From contig WPDH01000281.1 in assembly GCA_019137255.1 (NCBI GenBank), forward strand, positions 54,931 to 118,930: a DNA stretch of 64,000 nucleotides, in the 5' to 3' direction. The translations under genes and the position numbers were made by a program. The stretch comes from Corinectria fuckeliana. Its lineage: Eukaryota; Ascomycota; Sordariomycetes; Hypocreales; Nectriaceae. Within the stretch, counting starts at the first letter, position 1; each line of letters starts with the position of its first letter. Positions 21,982-33,381 of the stretch are shown in pieces. The notes below the pieces were generated by a model. It had not been told where the DNA came from, ran no database searches, and saw nothing but the letters and a program-made list of their open reading frames with translations.

Positions 21982-23256
21982 GCAAGGATTATTTAATATG
22001 TAACGAGATGGCATCGCACAATAGACGTCGCAAGTAACGAACTGTCATCAATGATATCCCAAACGCTATAGCCGCTTCTGGAAGGTCTTTGTTTTAGGTC
22101 CCCTCCGTCCCCTCTTTACAATTAGTACTTCATAAAGACCATTGCCAAATCCGGGTCCTTCTCAACTAGGTATCAAACTACCGAGAAGACACGTCGCCGC
22201 AGACCTTTCTCGTCCTACGAGAGAGGTAGGTCTGCATGACCACTTGTGACTGCCAGGTCGAGGGCGTGAATCACTTCGACCATGAGAGTTGCAAGGATCA
22301 CGAAGAGTAACTCAGGAACGAATTCGACAGTGATGGGGAAACGTTGGGGGGGCAGTGAGCGGGGATAGAGGCCATTTACGCGTAACAAGGTTGCGGGGAA
22401 CAGATGCTCAGCTCCGTATTGCCGGCCCCGCTGCCGAAGTTAGGCTAATCGAAGTCTTCCCCGCAAGCTCGAGAGCAGCTAAGAACCCGGCATATCCGAT
22501 CCGGGTATGCTAGATGAATTAGTTGCATTGTATCCCACCAAGCACCGATGTTGGTGGTTGTCCTGGACAGCGGCCTGATGCCTCTGCATCTTAAAGACTT
22601 TAAGAAGGCATTGCAGGTGGGACAGTTTGCTCTGTATGTTGGCGGAATGGGGGTTGAGCATAGCATTGAGACACGGCTTGACTTCCTGAGGGAATTGCCT
22701 ACATACGACATGAGAGCTCGAGAAATACACTGTCCTTACTCTCTCGGTTCCTTGCCAGCTCCCGGGTTGACCAACAAACCTGTCACCAAAGGCCACTTAG
22801 CGCCATTGCCTCTGATCCGATCCGATTTGATGCAGGCTGGACCGAGGGCAGCGAGGATCATTGCCAGTTCTAATGACCCTCGGCTCGGCACCTGTCCGCG
22901 GCTCGGAAGTATTTACCCCTTGTGGAGCTGCCGTCCAGGCTCATCTTGCGATTCTAGGGGAGCATCCTTGTCACTAAATGCGAGCTGTCTAGTTTGTCTG
23001 GGGCAATGCTCATTGTTCTTACTACTTCCAGCCCCGCCTGTGACTATGCAGATGCAGTCACGTTCCATCTGGGCAATACTAGAGGGTCTTTGATGCCTAA
23101 GTGTTGTGTAAGCAATAGTAATCGAGTCTCGTGCCATATAATGCTTTAATTCTTGCTCACATGATGAGTAAGGGCATCAAAGACTCGCTGTACTTCAGGA
23201 TAACTAAAACCGTGTTTAATTGTAAGCTCAACGATAGATACACAATCGACACGAAA
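21982..23256. other. Intergenic 1.3 kb, no gene recognised
   Basis: Open frames of up to about 180 codons (22548-23093) exist on both strands but share no family motif. The stretch contains the promoter of the monooxygenase gene. Confidence 0.5.
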
Positions 23257-25342
23257 ATGGACGATACCTTTACCGGTTTTACCCTTAAGAATGTTCCAGT
23301 TGAAAATCAACGTCCCCTCAAGGCCGTGATTATCGGCGCTGGCTTTTCTGGTATTTACTCTACTATCAGGTACGTACTTTGTTTCTAACTACTTCCCCAA
23401 TGTGACAGTTGGGACTGAGGCGACTGGGACAGAATCACCCAGAGGCTGAGAAACATTGATCTCACTGTGTACGAAATGAACGAGGAAACTTCTGGAGTCT
23501 GGTGAGTCTCAATGTTAAATCACGGAAGCAATGGACCTAAGACTATAAAGGTGGTTGAATCGATATCCAGGCCTAGCATGCGACATTCCTTGTAAGCCGG
23601 CCCCCGTCTAATAATCACCGGACTGGAAGAAGCTGATCCGCATTGGGCACCTACAGCGTATTCTTACCAGTTCAGCTTTGCTCCAAACCCTTACTGGTCC
23701 TCTCTTTACGCACCTGGGCCAGAGATCCGAGCCTACATGCAGGAAGTTGCGGAGAGATTCGGGGCGACGCGATTCATCAAGACCTCCCAAAAAGTGGAGG
23801 CAGCCACCTGGGATGCTGAGAACAAACAGTGGTAAAAATAAACCCGTCCCTGAGTGACCCTTCTGTCGAACTGCTAACACTGCGAAAGGAATATCCAAGT
23901 ACTCAACGTCAAGACAGGCGAGACGTTCCAAGACACCGCAAATATCCTAATTTCCGCTCGAGGTGGGCTGAATCAGATTTCCTGGCCTAACATCAAGGGC
24001 CTGAATAGCTTTGATGGAAAGCTCATGCACTCTGGAGCATGGGATGAAAGGTAAGAGACATTGCCACTTAAGACGAAGCTCAGCATTTGAAGAGAGTAAT
24101 AGCTTTGACCTGCGCAACAAGCGCGTCGGAATCATCGGCAACGGATCAAGCGCTATCCAGATCGTCCCGAAGATCCGATCCCTTGAGGGTTTGAAGCTAT
24201 GCTGCTTCGCGCGATCTCCCACATGGGTTACATCATCGTTCGGCGACACGGCAATGTTAAAGATGGGAATGGACCCAAAAGATACAGAATGTGCGCGAGG
24301 CCAGTCCACTAAGGTTATATCAAGACGGTCAGCTAATCAATCGCACCCGACGTTAGTTTCGAGGCGCCATCAGGAACACATGGCTCGAAATCCCGAAAAG
24401 TATTTCCAATTCAGAAAGACTATCGAGGCCGAAGGCGCTCGGATGTACCCCATCACTCTTCAGGGCAGCACGGAGCAGCTTGGCGCCACGGTCCATTTCG
24501 AAGAAAGGATGCGCCAGCGTCTGAGCGGTAGAGAGGATTTATCAACTGCCATAATCCCCAAGTTTGCTCCGGGGTGCCGTCGTTTGACTCCCGGGCCTGG
24601 GTATCTGGAGGCTCTCAAGCAAGAGAACGTAGAGTTCATCACGACGCCGATCCAAGAGGCCACGACCAAGGGAATCAAGCTCATTTCGGGGGAAGACATT
24701 GAGCTGGATGTTCTGATCTGCGCCACAGGGTACGACGTCGAGGCCCCTCCCACGTTCGAGGTCACTGGCCGCAACGGCACAACCCTGAGCGAGAAGTGGA
24801 AGCCATACCTCCAGTCGTACCTATCGGTGGCCGTGGACGAGTTCCCCAACTTCCTGATGATCGGGGGACCTAACAGCAGCTTGGGATCCGGGAGTCTGAT
24901 CAGTGTCTTCGAGGCACAGGGCGACTACATCGTCAAGGTGATTCGCAAGATGCAGAAGGAGGACTACGCGACCATCGAGCCGAAGCCGGAGCGGGTGGCC
25001 GACTTCAGCCAGTACATCGACGAGTACTTCAAAGGAACTGTGTATACCGACGAGTGCTCGTCATGGTACCGGGCGGGCAAGTCCGGCACGCGGATTGTCG
25101 CTCTGTGGCCGGGCTCATCCGCGCAGTGCCTCGAGGTGTTGCGGTCGCCGCGGTGGGAGGACTTTGTGTTTGAGAGCGCGGACAAGACGAAGAATCTCCT
25201 GCGATGGATGGGCAATGGCTGGAGTTTGACGCTCACCGAGGGCGACCCTGCGTGGTTCCTGGACGCTGATGTGGTGGATGTTCCTGACGAGGGGAAGCCC
25301 GAGGAGGGCGAGTTTTACAAGAGGCGTCCGTTTTCATACTGA
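23257..25342 (+). CDS. Flavin monooxygenase, Baeyer-Villiger type
   Basis: Inserts oxygen next to a carbonyl using FAD and NADPH; substrate unknown, often a secondary metabolite or steroid-like ketone. Six exons (23257-23369, 23433-23501, 23551-23591, 23657-23831, 23889-24050, 24103-25342) give 599 aa. The first dinucleotide motif is IIGAGFSG (G27-G32). The Baeyer-Villiger fingerprint FxGxxxHxxxW is complete (F174, G176, H180, W184), and the second nucleotide motif IIGNGSSA starts at 197. Further landmarks are WWLNRYPGLACDIP (usual FAD-contact region) and a late VLICATGYD. Around 24300-24360 the protein is unusually Ser/Arg-rich where a conserved stretch is expected, so one small extra intron or local error there cannot be excluded. 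The start ATG 23257 is preferred over an upstream in-frame ATG near 23160. Confidence 0.9.
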
Positions 25343-27190
25343 GACAGGTTCTGTACCGGATGAGTATGAATGGGGTGGCTATACTCGGCTATATCAGCAG
25401 TAGTCATTCAATGACATCAGGTTCGCGAGGTGAGAATCGCAAAGGCCATTATATTAGGCTTGAAAGCGCTCCGAGATCAGCTATGGGAGTGTTATTCACA
25501 TTATTGCATTACTTTTAAAACAACTCTTTATTTCTCGCATGGGGAACCTGCTCTTCCATAGCCGATCTCTTAGACCGATCCCTTATTGCGCTTGCCTAGC
25601 TAGTGCAAGAGTTTCTTCCATGCATAGCCACATGGTCATAGCAAGCATGGCTTCCTTCAATACCATATCCTGAAACTTCAACTATCATACTCCAAGACTA
25701 TAGCCCTCTCATTCTCGGAAGGCTTAGCGTAAGAGTCGAGGCCTGTCTACAATGCGGCTGCAGTAAGGACTACTTAATGGCTTATGATTGCGGTCCAGAA
25801 ACACTACTATTACTGGCGAAACCACCAATGATCTCGAATTTCCTGAAGTAGGGCAATTTGCAGGATCCTACTGCACTCCCGGAAAGTGGGCTAACAGAAC
25901 ATCGACAAGATCGATTGTACATAGGGCGCGCAAATCGTCATCCCAGAGTGTAAGATGAATATATCTTCTACAAGGCTTCCTAGAGTGGCTATAAGAGTAT
26001 GACATATAGTGCACTGGCTGCAACCGGCGCACACATGCCTGGAACCACCCAGTTCAGGTTGCTAGCAACAGCAGGGTCAAGGGCATTTAGCATGATAGCA
26101 AACCCCGATCTTCTGACCTTGATGCATTCTAGTCCACCAACGGAAGAGGGTGGCTAAATGTTTATTCAGAATATGTCGGTTTTTATGCACTCGCCTGCAC
26201 TCTGTTAGAACTAGAAGGATCAGTACATTGATGGTATACAACGCAACGCAACAACATAGAAGAGTGCCGTTGTGCGTTTACCAGAAATCACATGTTGGAG
26301 CTTGTTACTCCCAGTTCCTGAGTGCTGCTTGATATTTAGGTCGTTCCATGCAAGGGCAATGCTTGTCTTCAGCAGCACTCTGCACGTACTCCAACTTGAC
26401 TGGATACCTTTTTTCTCATCGTCAACAAGGTCGATATCTTAAAGAGTGAAGGACAGCTTATCAGCCCCGTACAGCTCGGAGTGGGCTTCAGGTCTCAGAC
26501 TTGTATGATTGGTGGCATTTTAGTCAAGAACCCCCGCGATGCTACCCTGTTTGATTTGGCGAGCTTCGGTTGGGGGAACTGGGAACTCTAAAACTGAATA
26601 TAGAAATGATCTACATCGTGAAGACAGGGGGAGCTCTGATAATTACTGCAGAATTTGCGTCATTTATTGTCGGGCATCAGCTTTCGCTTCCTCTCCTCGG
26701 CGACCCCGTAGTCTACCATCTACTACGTAGTACGTGGTCGATGCATTACTTGATCAGGTCATAGATACCTATCAGACCTGCTCTAAGCCCTGGGGTGCTT
26801 GTCGTCTTTCTGCCTTTGAGGGCCATTTCAACGTCTAATCTCCAGTTCAGCTCGGCCATATTCACAATCCGGCCGCGGGCCGAGTATCCCAATCCAGCTT
26901 AGGGACGGTTGAAACATCCTAGTGAGCGCTAAAGCAGGAACATAATCTGGTATCTACTCTATACGAATGATCGGTGTAAGAATTTGCTAGGAAAGCTGGT
27001 TAGTGCAAAATCTAACTCTGGGGTCTTAATCGAAATGCACGCAAATTATCTTAGATAAACATCAAGTCTCCCTGTGTCGTCAGTTACTGGCCAGTCATTG
27101 ATCTGTCTCGCACGATCAACTCACGCTCTCTCGTCAACCCCAACCACTCTTCCTCACGACCTCGGACGGGATATTAATCACTTCGCAACC
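25343..27190. other. Intergenic 1.85 kb, no gene recognised
   Basis: Only short chance open frames are present. No repeats or transposon ends were seen by eye. The last few hundred bases form the promoter of the secreted phosphatase. Confidence 0.5.
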
Positions 27191-28291
27191 ATGAGGACGA
27201 ACTTCCAGACAATCGCCACGGCGCTCTGCCTGTTCGCTTCCTACCACACATCAGATGCCAATCCGACCAAAGATCTCGCGGGTCCCCAGCTCAAGCACTG
27301 GCCTGTGAAGGCGGCCCGAGCAATCAACAAGATGATCGCTCGCAACGCCCACAGCGGCCGCTATGCCGTCTTCGACATGGACAACACCAGCTACCAGTTC
27401 GATCTCGAAGAGTCGCTGCTGCCTTATCTCGAGAACAGGGACGTGTTGACGCGCGAAACCATGGACCCGACCCTCAAGCTCATTCCTTTCAAGGACACGG
27501 CCAACTATACCGAGAGTTTGTACAGCTATTACCTCCGCCTGTGTGAACTCGACGACGCAGTGTGCTATCCATGGGCAGCAGAGGTCTTCAGCGGCTTTCC
27601 ACTGAGCGAGCTCAAGGTCTATGTTGACGATCTCATGGCACTCAAGGAGACTATCTCAACGACGTACTACGACGACGGCGTGGTGACACCCACCGAGGTC
27701 AGCCCGCCCAAGCTCTTCCAGGGCCAGATCGAGCTCTACAACAGGCTCATGGCAAACGGTATCGAGGTGTACGTCGTCAGCGCTGCATCCGAGGAGCTCG
27801 TCCGAATGGTAGCATCCGACCCCAAATACGGCTACAACGTCAAGCCCGAGAACGTGATTGGCGTGACAGTCCTGCTAAAGAACGAGACCGGAGGCCTCAC
27901 CACAGCACGGAAGCAGATTGAAGAAGGGACGTACGACGAGAAAGCCAACTTGGACCTCGTCATGGTGCCGTATCTATGGACCCCGGCGACGTGGAAGGCA
28001 GGAAAGTGGGCTGCGATCCTCACCTTCATCGACGAGTGGAAGAAGCCCGTCCTTGTTGGTGGAGATACGCCCAATAGCGACGGCCCAATGCTGTTCCACG
28101 GCGTCGACGTTTCTCGCGGCGGGATTCACTTGTGGATAAATCGCAAAGACGCCTACATGACCGAGCTGAAGGGAATGATTTCAAAATTTACCAAGGCGCA
28201 GAAGAAGGAAGGGCTTCCTGTGACGGCGGATAAGAACTGGGTTGTGGTAAAACCGGATGATCTCCTATCCCAAGCAGCTTCATACGCTTAG
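27191..28291 (+). CDS. Secreted HAD-superfamily phosphatase, phosphorylcholine-phosphatase-like
   Basis: A single exon gives 366 aa. The ATG at 27191 was chosen because it opens a typical signal peptide (MRTNFQTIATALCLFASYHTS...) directly before the mature domain; the open frame extends upstream without an ATG. HAD motif I is YAVFDMDNTSYQFDLEESLLPY, which closely resembles the DxDNTxY...DLEES signature of bacterial phosphorylcholine phosphatases; motif II is near VYVVSAAS and motif IV includes VLVGGDTPNSD. It likely removes phosphate from small extracellular or vacuolar esters, possibly phosphocholine. One N-glycosylation site lies at NYT. The gene is convergent with the lactonase gene downstream. 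Confidence 0.85.
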   Translation: MRTNFQTIATALCLFASYHTSDANPTKDLAGPQLKHWPVKAARAINKMIARNAHSGRYAVFDMDNTSYQFDLEESLLPYLENRDVLTRETMDPTLKLIPFKDTANYTESLYSYYLRLCELDDAVCYPWAAEVFSGFPLSELKVYVDDLMALKETISTTYYDDGVVTPTEVSPPKLFQGQIELYNRLMANGIEVYVVSAASEELVRMVASDPKYGYNVKPENVIGVTVLLKNETGGLTTARKQIEEGTYDEKANLDLVMVPYLWTPATWKAGKWAAILTFIDEWKKPVLVGGDTPNSDGPMLFHGVDVSRGGIHLWINRKDAYMTELKGMISKFTKAQKKEGLPVTADKNWVVVKPDDLLSQAASYA

Positions 28292-28605
28292 GTTCTCTAA
28301 GACTAGGTTGAGAACTAATGATAGATCTTTGCAGAATTTTCGCTCTTCCCTTAAGCACGTGAGTTGCTTAGTAGGCGAGCTACAACTAGCATGACAAGAG
28401 GAGAGCTAAAAGTTGTATATGATAAGATAGACGCCTTCCTAGAGTCACTCCTGTAGTACTTTATAGAATTGGACCATGTCGAAAACACAGACCGAACTAG
28501 ATCTCACAACAGCAGCACTATCTGGATGAATCTAGCATATTCTTTAGGAAGGTACGTTCTCGTTCAGATCTGGAGGCCGCTCCAAAGACTATAATAAGCA
28601 AAAGT
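28292..28605. other. Intergenic between convergent genes
   Basis: Contains the 3' ends of the phosphatase (+) and lactonase (-) genes; nothing else was seen. Confidence 0.5.
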
Positions 28606-30261
28606 TCAAGTGAGTGTCAGACCTGAAGCAGCCAGAGTCACATAAAACAGCTTCGTCTGCCCAGTGATAACCATGCGCCCGTGACCAGCAAATTGGAAGT
28701 TGGCCGCAAAGGTTCCCGTATAGATCTTCCCAATGAGCTTTCCAGAAGAGTTCCAGACGTATACACCATCTCCGCAACCAGCATAAACGTTCCCCTTGGA
28801 ATCGCAGTGGACGCCTATGGCGCAAATGTATCAGAATTGATCTTGGAGTAGGGGAGAGTCAAAGGATTTCACATACCATCTGGGACACCAGTGGCAACGT
28901 AGGCGAAGGTCTTGCGATTCTCCCATGTGCCATCTTTCTTTACATCGAAGCGATAACTATGTTTTATTAGAGTCAGTCAGTCAAGACAGCCATGGAGCTA
29001 GGTCCGGCTCACATAGATGCTGGGGAGGAAAGATTGTGACCATAGAATGCGAGATCTACGCCGGTATCGGTAACATACGCGTAACGGCCGTTGGGGGAGA
29101 AAGCGATGCCTTCCAATCGTTATAAGATGCGCGAGAAATATCCAAGGTCAACTCATAACTTACCGTTGGGTAGAGTGAAGCCGTCAGCAACCACAGTCAC
29201 GGCACCTGTAGCTAAGTTGAAGCGATAGAGTTGGTTTCGTAACCCCTGAGCCGGGCGGAAATCTTGGAGGAACCCATAGAGGGTATCTGTGAAGTAGACA
29301 TCGCCGTTTCCAGGATGGACAGTCACATCGTTGAGCGAGTTGAACTGCCTACCGAAATAGTTGTTTAAGAGAACTTTGCATTTAGGTTAACCAAGAACAG
29401 CTTCCGCCAATATTTTCTTGTATAAGTAGGGCTACTGAAGAGCACTTACCAGTAGTGTTGTAAGGTTCTCGTGGGTTCATGAGGTAGAGCGCCGATGCCA
29501 CATCAGCGCCTTGACCTTCTGCTGCGAATATTATCTGGTCATTATAGAAGGTTGCCCCTAGGACTTGTTATTCAACTTTGTTCATCATGCGGACGGCTGG
29601 ACTGAGGCCATACCATTCGGGTTGATGACCTGCGGGTTCGACGGTACAACCGTCACCGTCACCTCATCCCTTGAATTGGACGATCTTCGTACTGCTTCAG
29701 CATCCGCAAGGGAAATCTTTTGGATGACGGAAGACTTCTTGAGGCCTGTTCCCGCCGCGACCGCGCCAGCATTTTGGACAAAAAAGACTTCGTCGGTTGG
29801 AGGATACCTGACGATGGTCAGCCACGGTGCCGGAAAAACTGGCATAGACAGCTTGACCGACCATACAACTGCTTCATGAAATATTGGGTCAGATTGAGAC
29901 GTCGCTATGAGTGACAAAGACGGATCAGGCCCGATGACTTGGTAAAACTCGTCGTCGTAGATGTGGAACGGCTTGGCAATGAGAGATTCTTGGGTTATCC
30001 CAGGCCAAAGAAATACCTCGGACAAAGTAAGCAAAGTACATGTCAACAAGTACAAGAAATGAGGCAGGGGAACTCCCATACCGTTGATTTGTTTGCTTCT
30101 GTAGAAGGGGGAACGACGCTCAAGGCATTGAAGGCCTTCTGGCCAATGATCTGGGCTTTAGGAGGCACTTTCGGCGGGATACCCCATGGGAGAGGACTTA
30201 GACCTAGTTGTACTAGGACTGCGGCCGTAATCGCAGCAAGAGCGGCTGGCATCGTGAGCAT
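28606..30261 (-). CDS. SMP-30/gluconolactonase-type six-bladed propeller lactonase
   Basis: Seven exons (30261-30082, 30016-29614, 29557-29450, 29373-29164, 29109-29013, 28956-28877, 28814-28606) give 428 aa; all six introns are GT-AG and in phase. The N-terminus has a hydrophobic segment (MLTMPAALAAITAAVLVQLG) suited to secretion or membrane anchoring. Propeller landmarks are NPNGATFYNDQIIFAAEGQG, NSLNDVTVHPGNGDVYFTDT (metal-site Asn/Asp), LPNGIAFSPNGRYAYVTDTG and PDGVHCDSKGNVYAG. The family hydrolyses sugar or other lactones in a Ca/Zn-dependent way. Without splicing it looks like a string of fragments; no lesion remains after splicing. Confidence 0.9.
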
Positions 30262-31371
30262 CCGGATGTGTTTATGTGAGTCCCGTAATTGCCACCTGGG
30301 TCTCGGAAAGGATGGTTGGGGATTGGCTCCAGGCTTTGCTTCTTGGGCCCATCAGCATTACTAAGGATTGCGGGGAAGTGTGGTTAGAGGGTCATACATG
30401 AATATGAAAGCGATGAAAGTAGGGCCTGGCTCTGGCTTCACCAAAGGATAGGTGAGGTCTAAGAGCTGATTATAGGTTACGTCAGGTCAATCAACAAAGT
30501 CAATCGGTACAGTATCTAGATGATTGAGAGGGAACAACTACTACGAGAGGCATGAGGCATTTGCGGTTATCAGCCAGACCAGAACCCAGGGCGGGGTATC
30601 ATGTTAGCTATCGTTCGCTATCTTAACCAGTCAACCTATGCGTAGTCTCCTCAGCACTAAGAATTGCCCCTCATTGTGTGAGAATGGATGTCATCCCAAC
30701 CAAGATGCACTGTGGTATGTTCGCAGCGTCGATAACAGAGAGGCAGGCTATGATCGGGTTGATACATAATAAAGCGCACAGCTACTCTGGTTAACTGCCT
30801 AGAAATCGGAAATTATTGAGCCACAGACCGTAACATAGTGGTTGGTGGGATGGTTCTGATTAGAAATAAGAGCCTTCAAGAGACACTGCAAGGCCCCTGC
30901 CGTAGAGCTGGCTGGGTCCAGAGAAGCATGGGGTAAGGATCTTCATGCGTGGGGTTTAGAGATGTGAATTCACTGAATGATGGGTGGTGGACTTGGGCCA
31001 AAATCACATTAGCATGTCTAATTATTTAATGCGACAAAATATAACAAGCTCCCTGCTCGGCAAAGTAGATTGTACCCGAAGAGGTCAAGTGAGCGGGAGA
31101 CCGATTTGCCCGTTATCTGTTCCTACGTACGAAGTATGTTGCACTGAATCCCCGGTTGACGCAATCCATCTCCACTAGCAGCTCACCGAGAAAACTTGCG
31201 TCCACTTCGCCTAAGTAAGTAGATAACCCGCTTAACCTGACCGTATGTCGTAAGTTATAGTGCGACCGGAATTCTCTCCTTAACCTAACATGCCATACAC
31301 AATTTACGGTCAATCGACCTGATTCGAAGCATAGTCCCCAGCGTCACTTCCACTCTTGCATCACAGCCACG
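30262..31371. other. Divergent intergenic region, 1.1 kb
   Basis: Contains promoters of the lactonase (-) and the flavocytochrome (+). No coding features were seen. Confidence 0.5.
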
Positions 31372-33068
31372 ATGGTGCTTACAGACACCGAAGTTGCCAA
31401 GCATAACAATGCCAAGTCATGCTGGGTCATCATCGACGTATGGGGCCCCTCCCCCCTTTGCTGGACCATCATTAACCGTGCAAAAACAGGGCAAGGCGTA
31501 TGACATGTCCGAATTCCTTCCAGGTACGCTAAATAGTATCAGTGAAAACCTGCGAAACCTCAACTAAAGCTTGGCTTCGCATACTAGATCACCCTGGTGG
31601 CCCCGACATTATCCTCAAATATGCAGTACGTCCCACTCCCAGAAGTCGCTTGCTGGAATCGAGCCAACCTCAAAACAGGGCAAAGACGCGACAGCTGTGT
31701 ATGAACCCATCCATCAACCCGACACTCTCGACAAGCATCTGGATCCGTCTAAGCACCTGGGTCCCGTGGTTATGAGTCCCAGCGTGCAGCCGCCAGAAGA
31801 GGCGCCGGACGAGATTGAGCGCCAGGAGCGCATCGCCCGGAAACCGCTCCTATCGCAGTGCTTCAACCTATTCGACTTTGAGGTGGTTGCTCGTCGCGTA
31901 ATGAAGAAGACTGCATGGGCGTACTATGCGAGTGCGGCAGACAATGAGATTGTACGGCTCACCATCCGTTCTACATTAACGCAAGATACTTAACCTATGT
32001 CTAACCTCCGTGTAGACTGCTCAAGAGAACCAAAAGGTCTTCCACCGGATATGGTTCCGCCCTCGGGTTCTTGTCAATGTCGAGCACGTCGATATCTCGA
32101 CGACCATGCTGGGAACAAAGGTCTCCATCCCAATCTACGTAACCGCTACCGCCCTTAACAAGATTGGCCATCCCGAGGGAGAAGTGATTTTCACTCGCGC
32201 TTCGCACAAGCACAACATCATCCAAATGATTCCTACGCTGTCCTCTTGCTCCTTTGACGAAATTGTCGACGCCCGGGGAGACGGCCAAGTCCAATGGCTG
32301 CAGCTATACGTCAGCAAAGACCGGGAAATGACCAAGAAACTCGTTCAAAGAGCGGAGGAACGGGGGTGCAAAGCTCTTTGCATCACCGTCGACAACCCAC
32401 AGGTCGGCCGGCGCGAGAGGCATCTTCGCAGCCAGTACACCGAGCCACGAAAAGGCGAAGAGACAAATAGCCAAGGCTCTGTTCGCGCAACGTCAAACCT
32501 CGTCGACTCCTCGCTCTCCTGGGCCGATATCCCCTGGTTTCAGAGTATCACAAACATGCCTATTGTGCTCAAGGGTGTGCAACGGGTTGAGGATGTCCTG
32601 AAAGCGGTCGAACATGGATGTCAGGGCGTTATCCTCTCCAACCACGGTGGTCGCCAATTAGATTTTGCCCGATCACCTATCGAGGTGCTAGCAGAGACAA
32701 TGCCAGTGCTTAGAGAGCGCGGGCTTCAAGGGAAGATTGAGGTGTACGTTGATGGCGGTGTGCGCCGCGGTACAGATATCCTCAAGGCGCTGTGCTTGGG
32801 TGCGCGTGGTGTTGGCATTGGCCGTCCATTCCTATACGCATTGGGTGCGTATGGACAGCCAGGTGTTGAACGGGCTATGCAACTCCTCAAAGACGAGTTG
32901 GAGACGAACATGCGCCTTGTCGGTTGCAACAGCCTTGATGAGCTACACCCTGGCTTGCTTACCGTCAACAGCCTACCGGACCACTCTACTCACCACCACG
33001 ACGGTTTGTCTACGGCTGTATATAGTCCACTGGAAGCTGTTTCACAGAGGGAAAAGGCGAATTTGTAG
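31372..33068 (+). CDS. Flavocytochrome b2-like L-2-hydroxyacid (lactate) dehydrogenase
   Basis: Oxidises L-lactate or another L-2-hydroxyacid and passes electrons to haem. Five exons (31372-31437, 31490-31523, 31588-31625, 31679-31951, 32016-33068) give 487 aa. The N-terminal cytochrome b5 domain has the haem-ligand motif HPGG (H35) and the second ligand in YEPIHQPDTLDKHL. The FMN domain retains the family active-site residues: AWAYYASAADNE (Tyr), WLQLYVSKDRE (Tyr), and LSNHGGRQLD with catalytic His and Arg. Phosphate-binding glycines are in VDGGVRRGTD and GIGRPF. There is no mitochondrial presequence before the b5 domain, unlike yeast Cyb2, so a cytosolic location is likely. Three small exons in the b5 domain are supported by phase. 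Confidence 0.93.
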
Positions 33069-33381
33069 GGGCAGTACACAGAGTAAAGTGTTAGATGGGT
33101 AGTACACGGAGATTTGTATAGCGCGAGTCGTTATTTATCCTCGTTCCATTTCGATTCTTGCGGTTCTTACCGAGCCTAGAGTGAAAACCTTTGATACTGT
33201 AAAACCACGCGTCGTAGTTCAATTTCCTTGCACGATGCATTCATTGTACTCGTTCATCCACGTTACATTACTAGAGTGTCCTTAAGGGTGTTATGTAGTC
33301 ACAGAAATGCACGTAACCCATTACTCGTTCTATCAATCTCCCAAAGCTAACAAAATACTTTAAATATTTCCATAGATCACC
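33069..33381. other. Intergenic between convergent genes
   Basis: Holds the 3' flanks of the flavocytochrome (+) and the membrane protein (-). Nothing else was seen. Confidence 0.5.

Noticed and set aside
22548..23093. 181-codon plus-strand open frame
   Set aside because: No recognisable domain, no good start context, overlapping open frames on the other strand; treated as chance.
28606..30261. Lactonase region as a string of broken fragments (pseudogene)
   Set aside because: Six in-phase GT-AG introns give a complete 428-residue protein.
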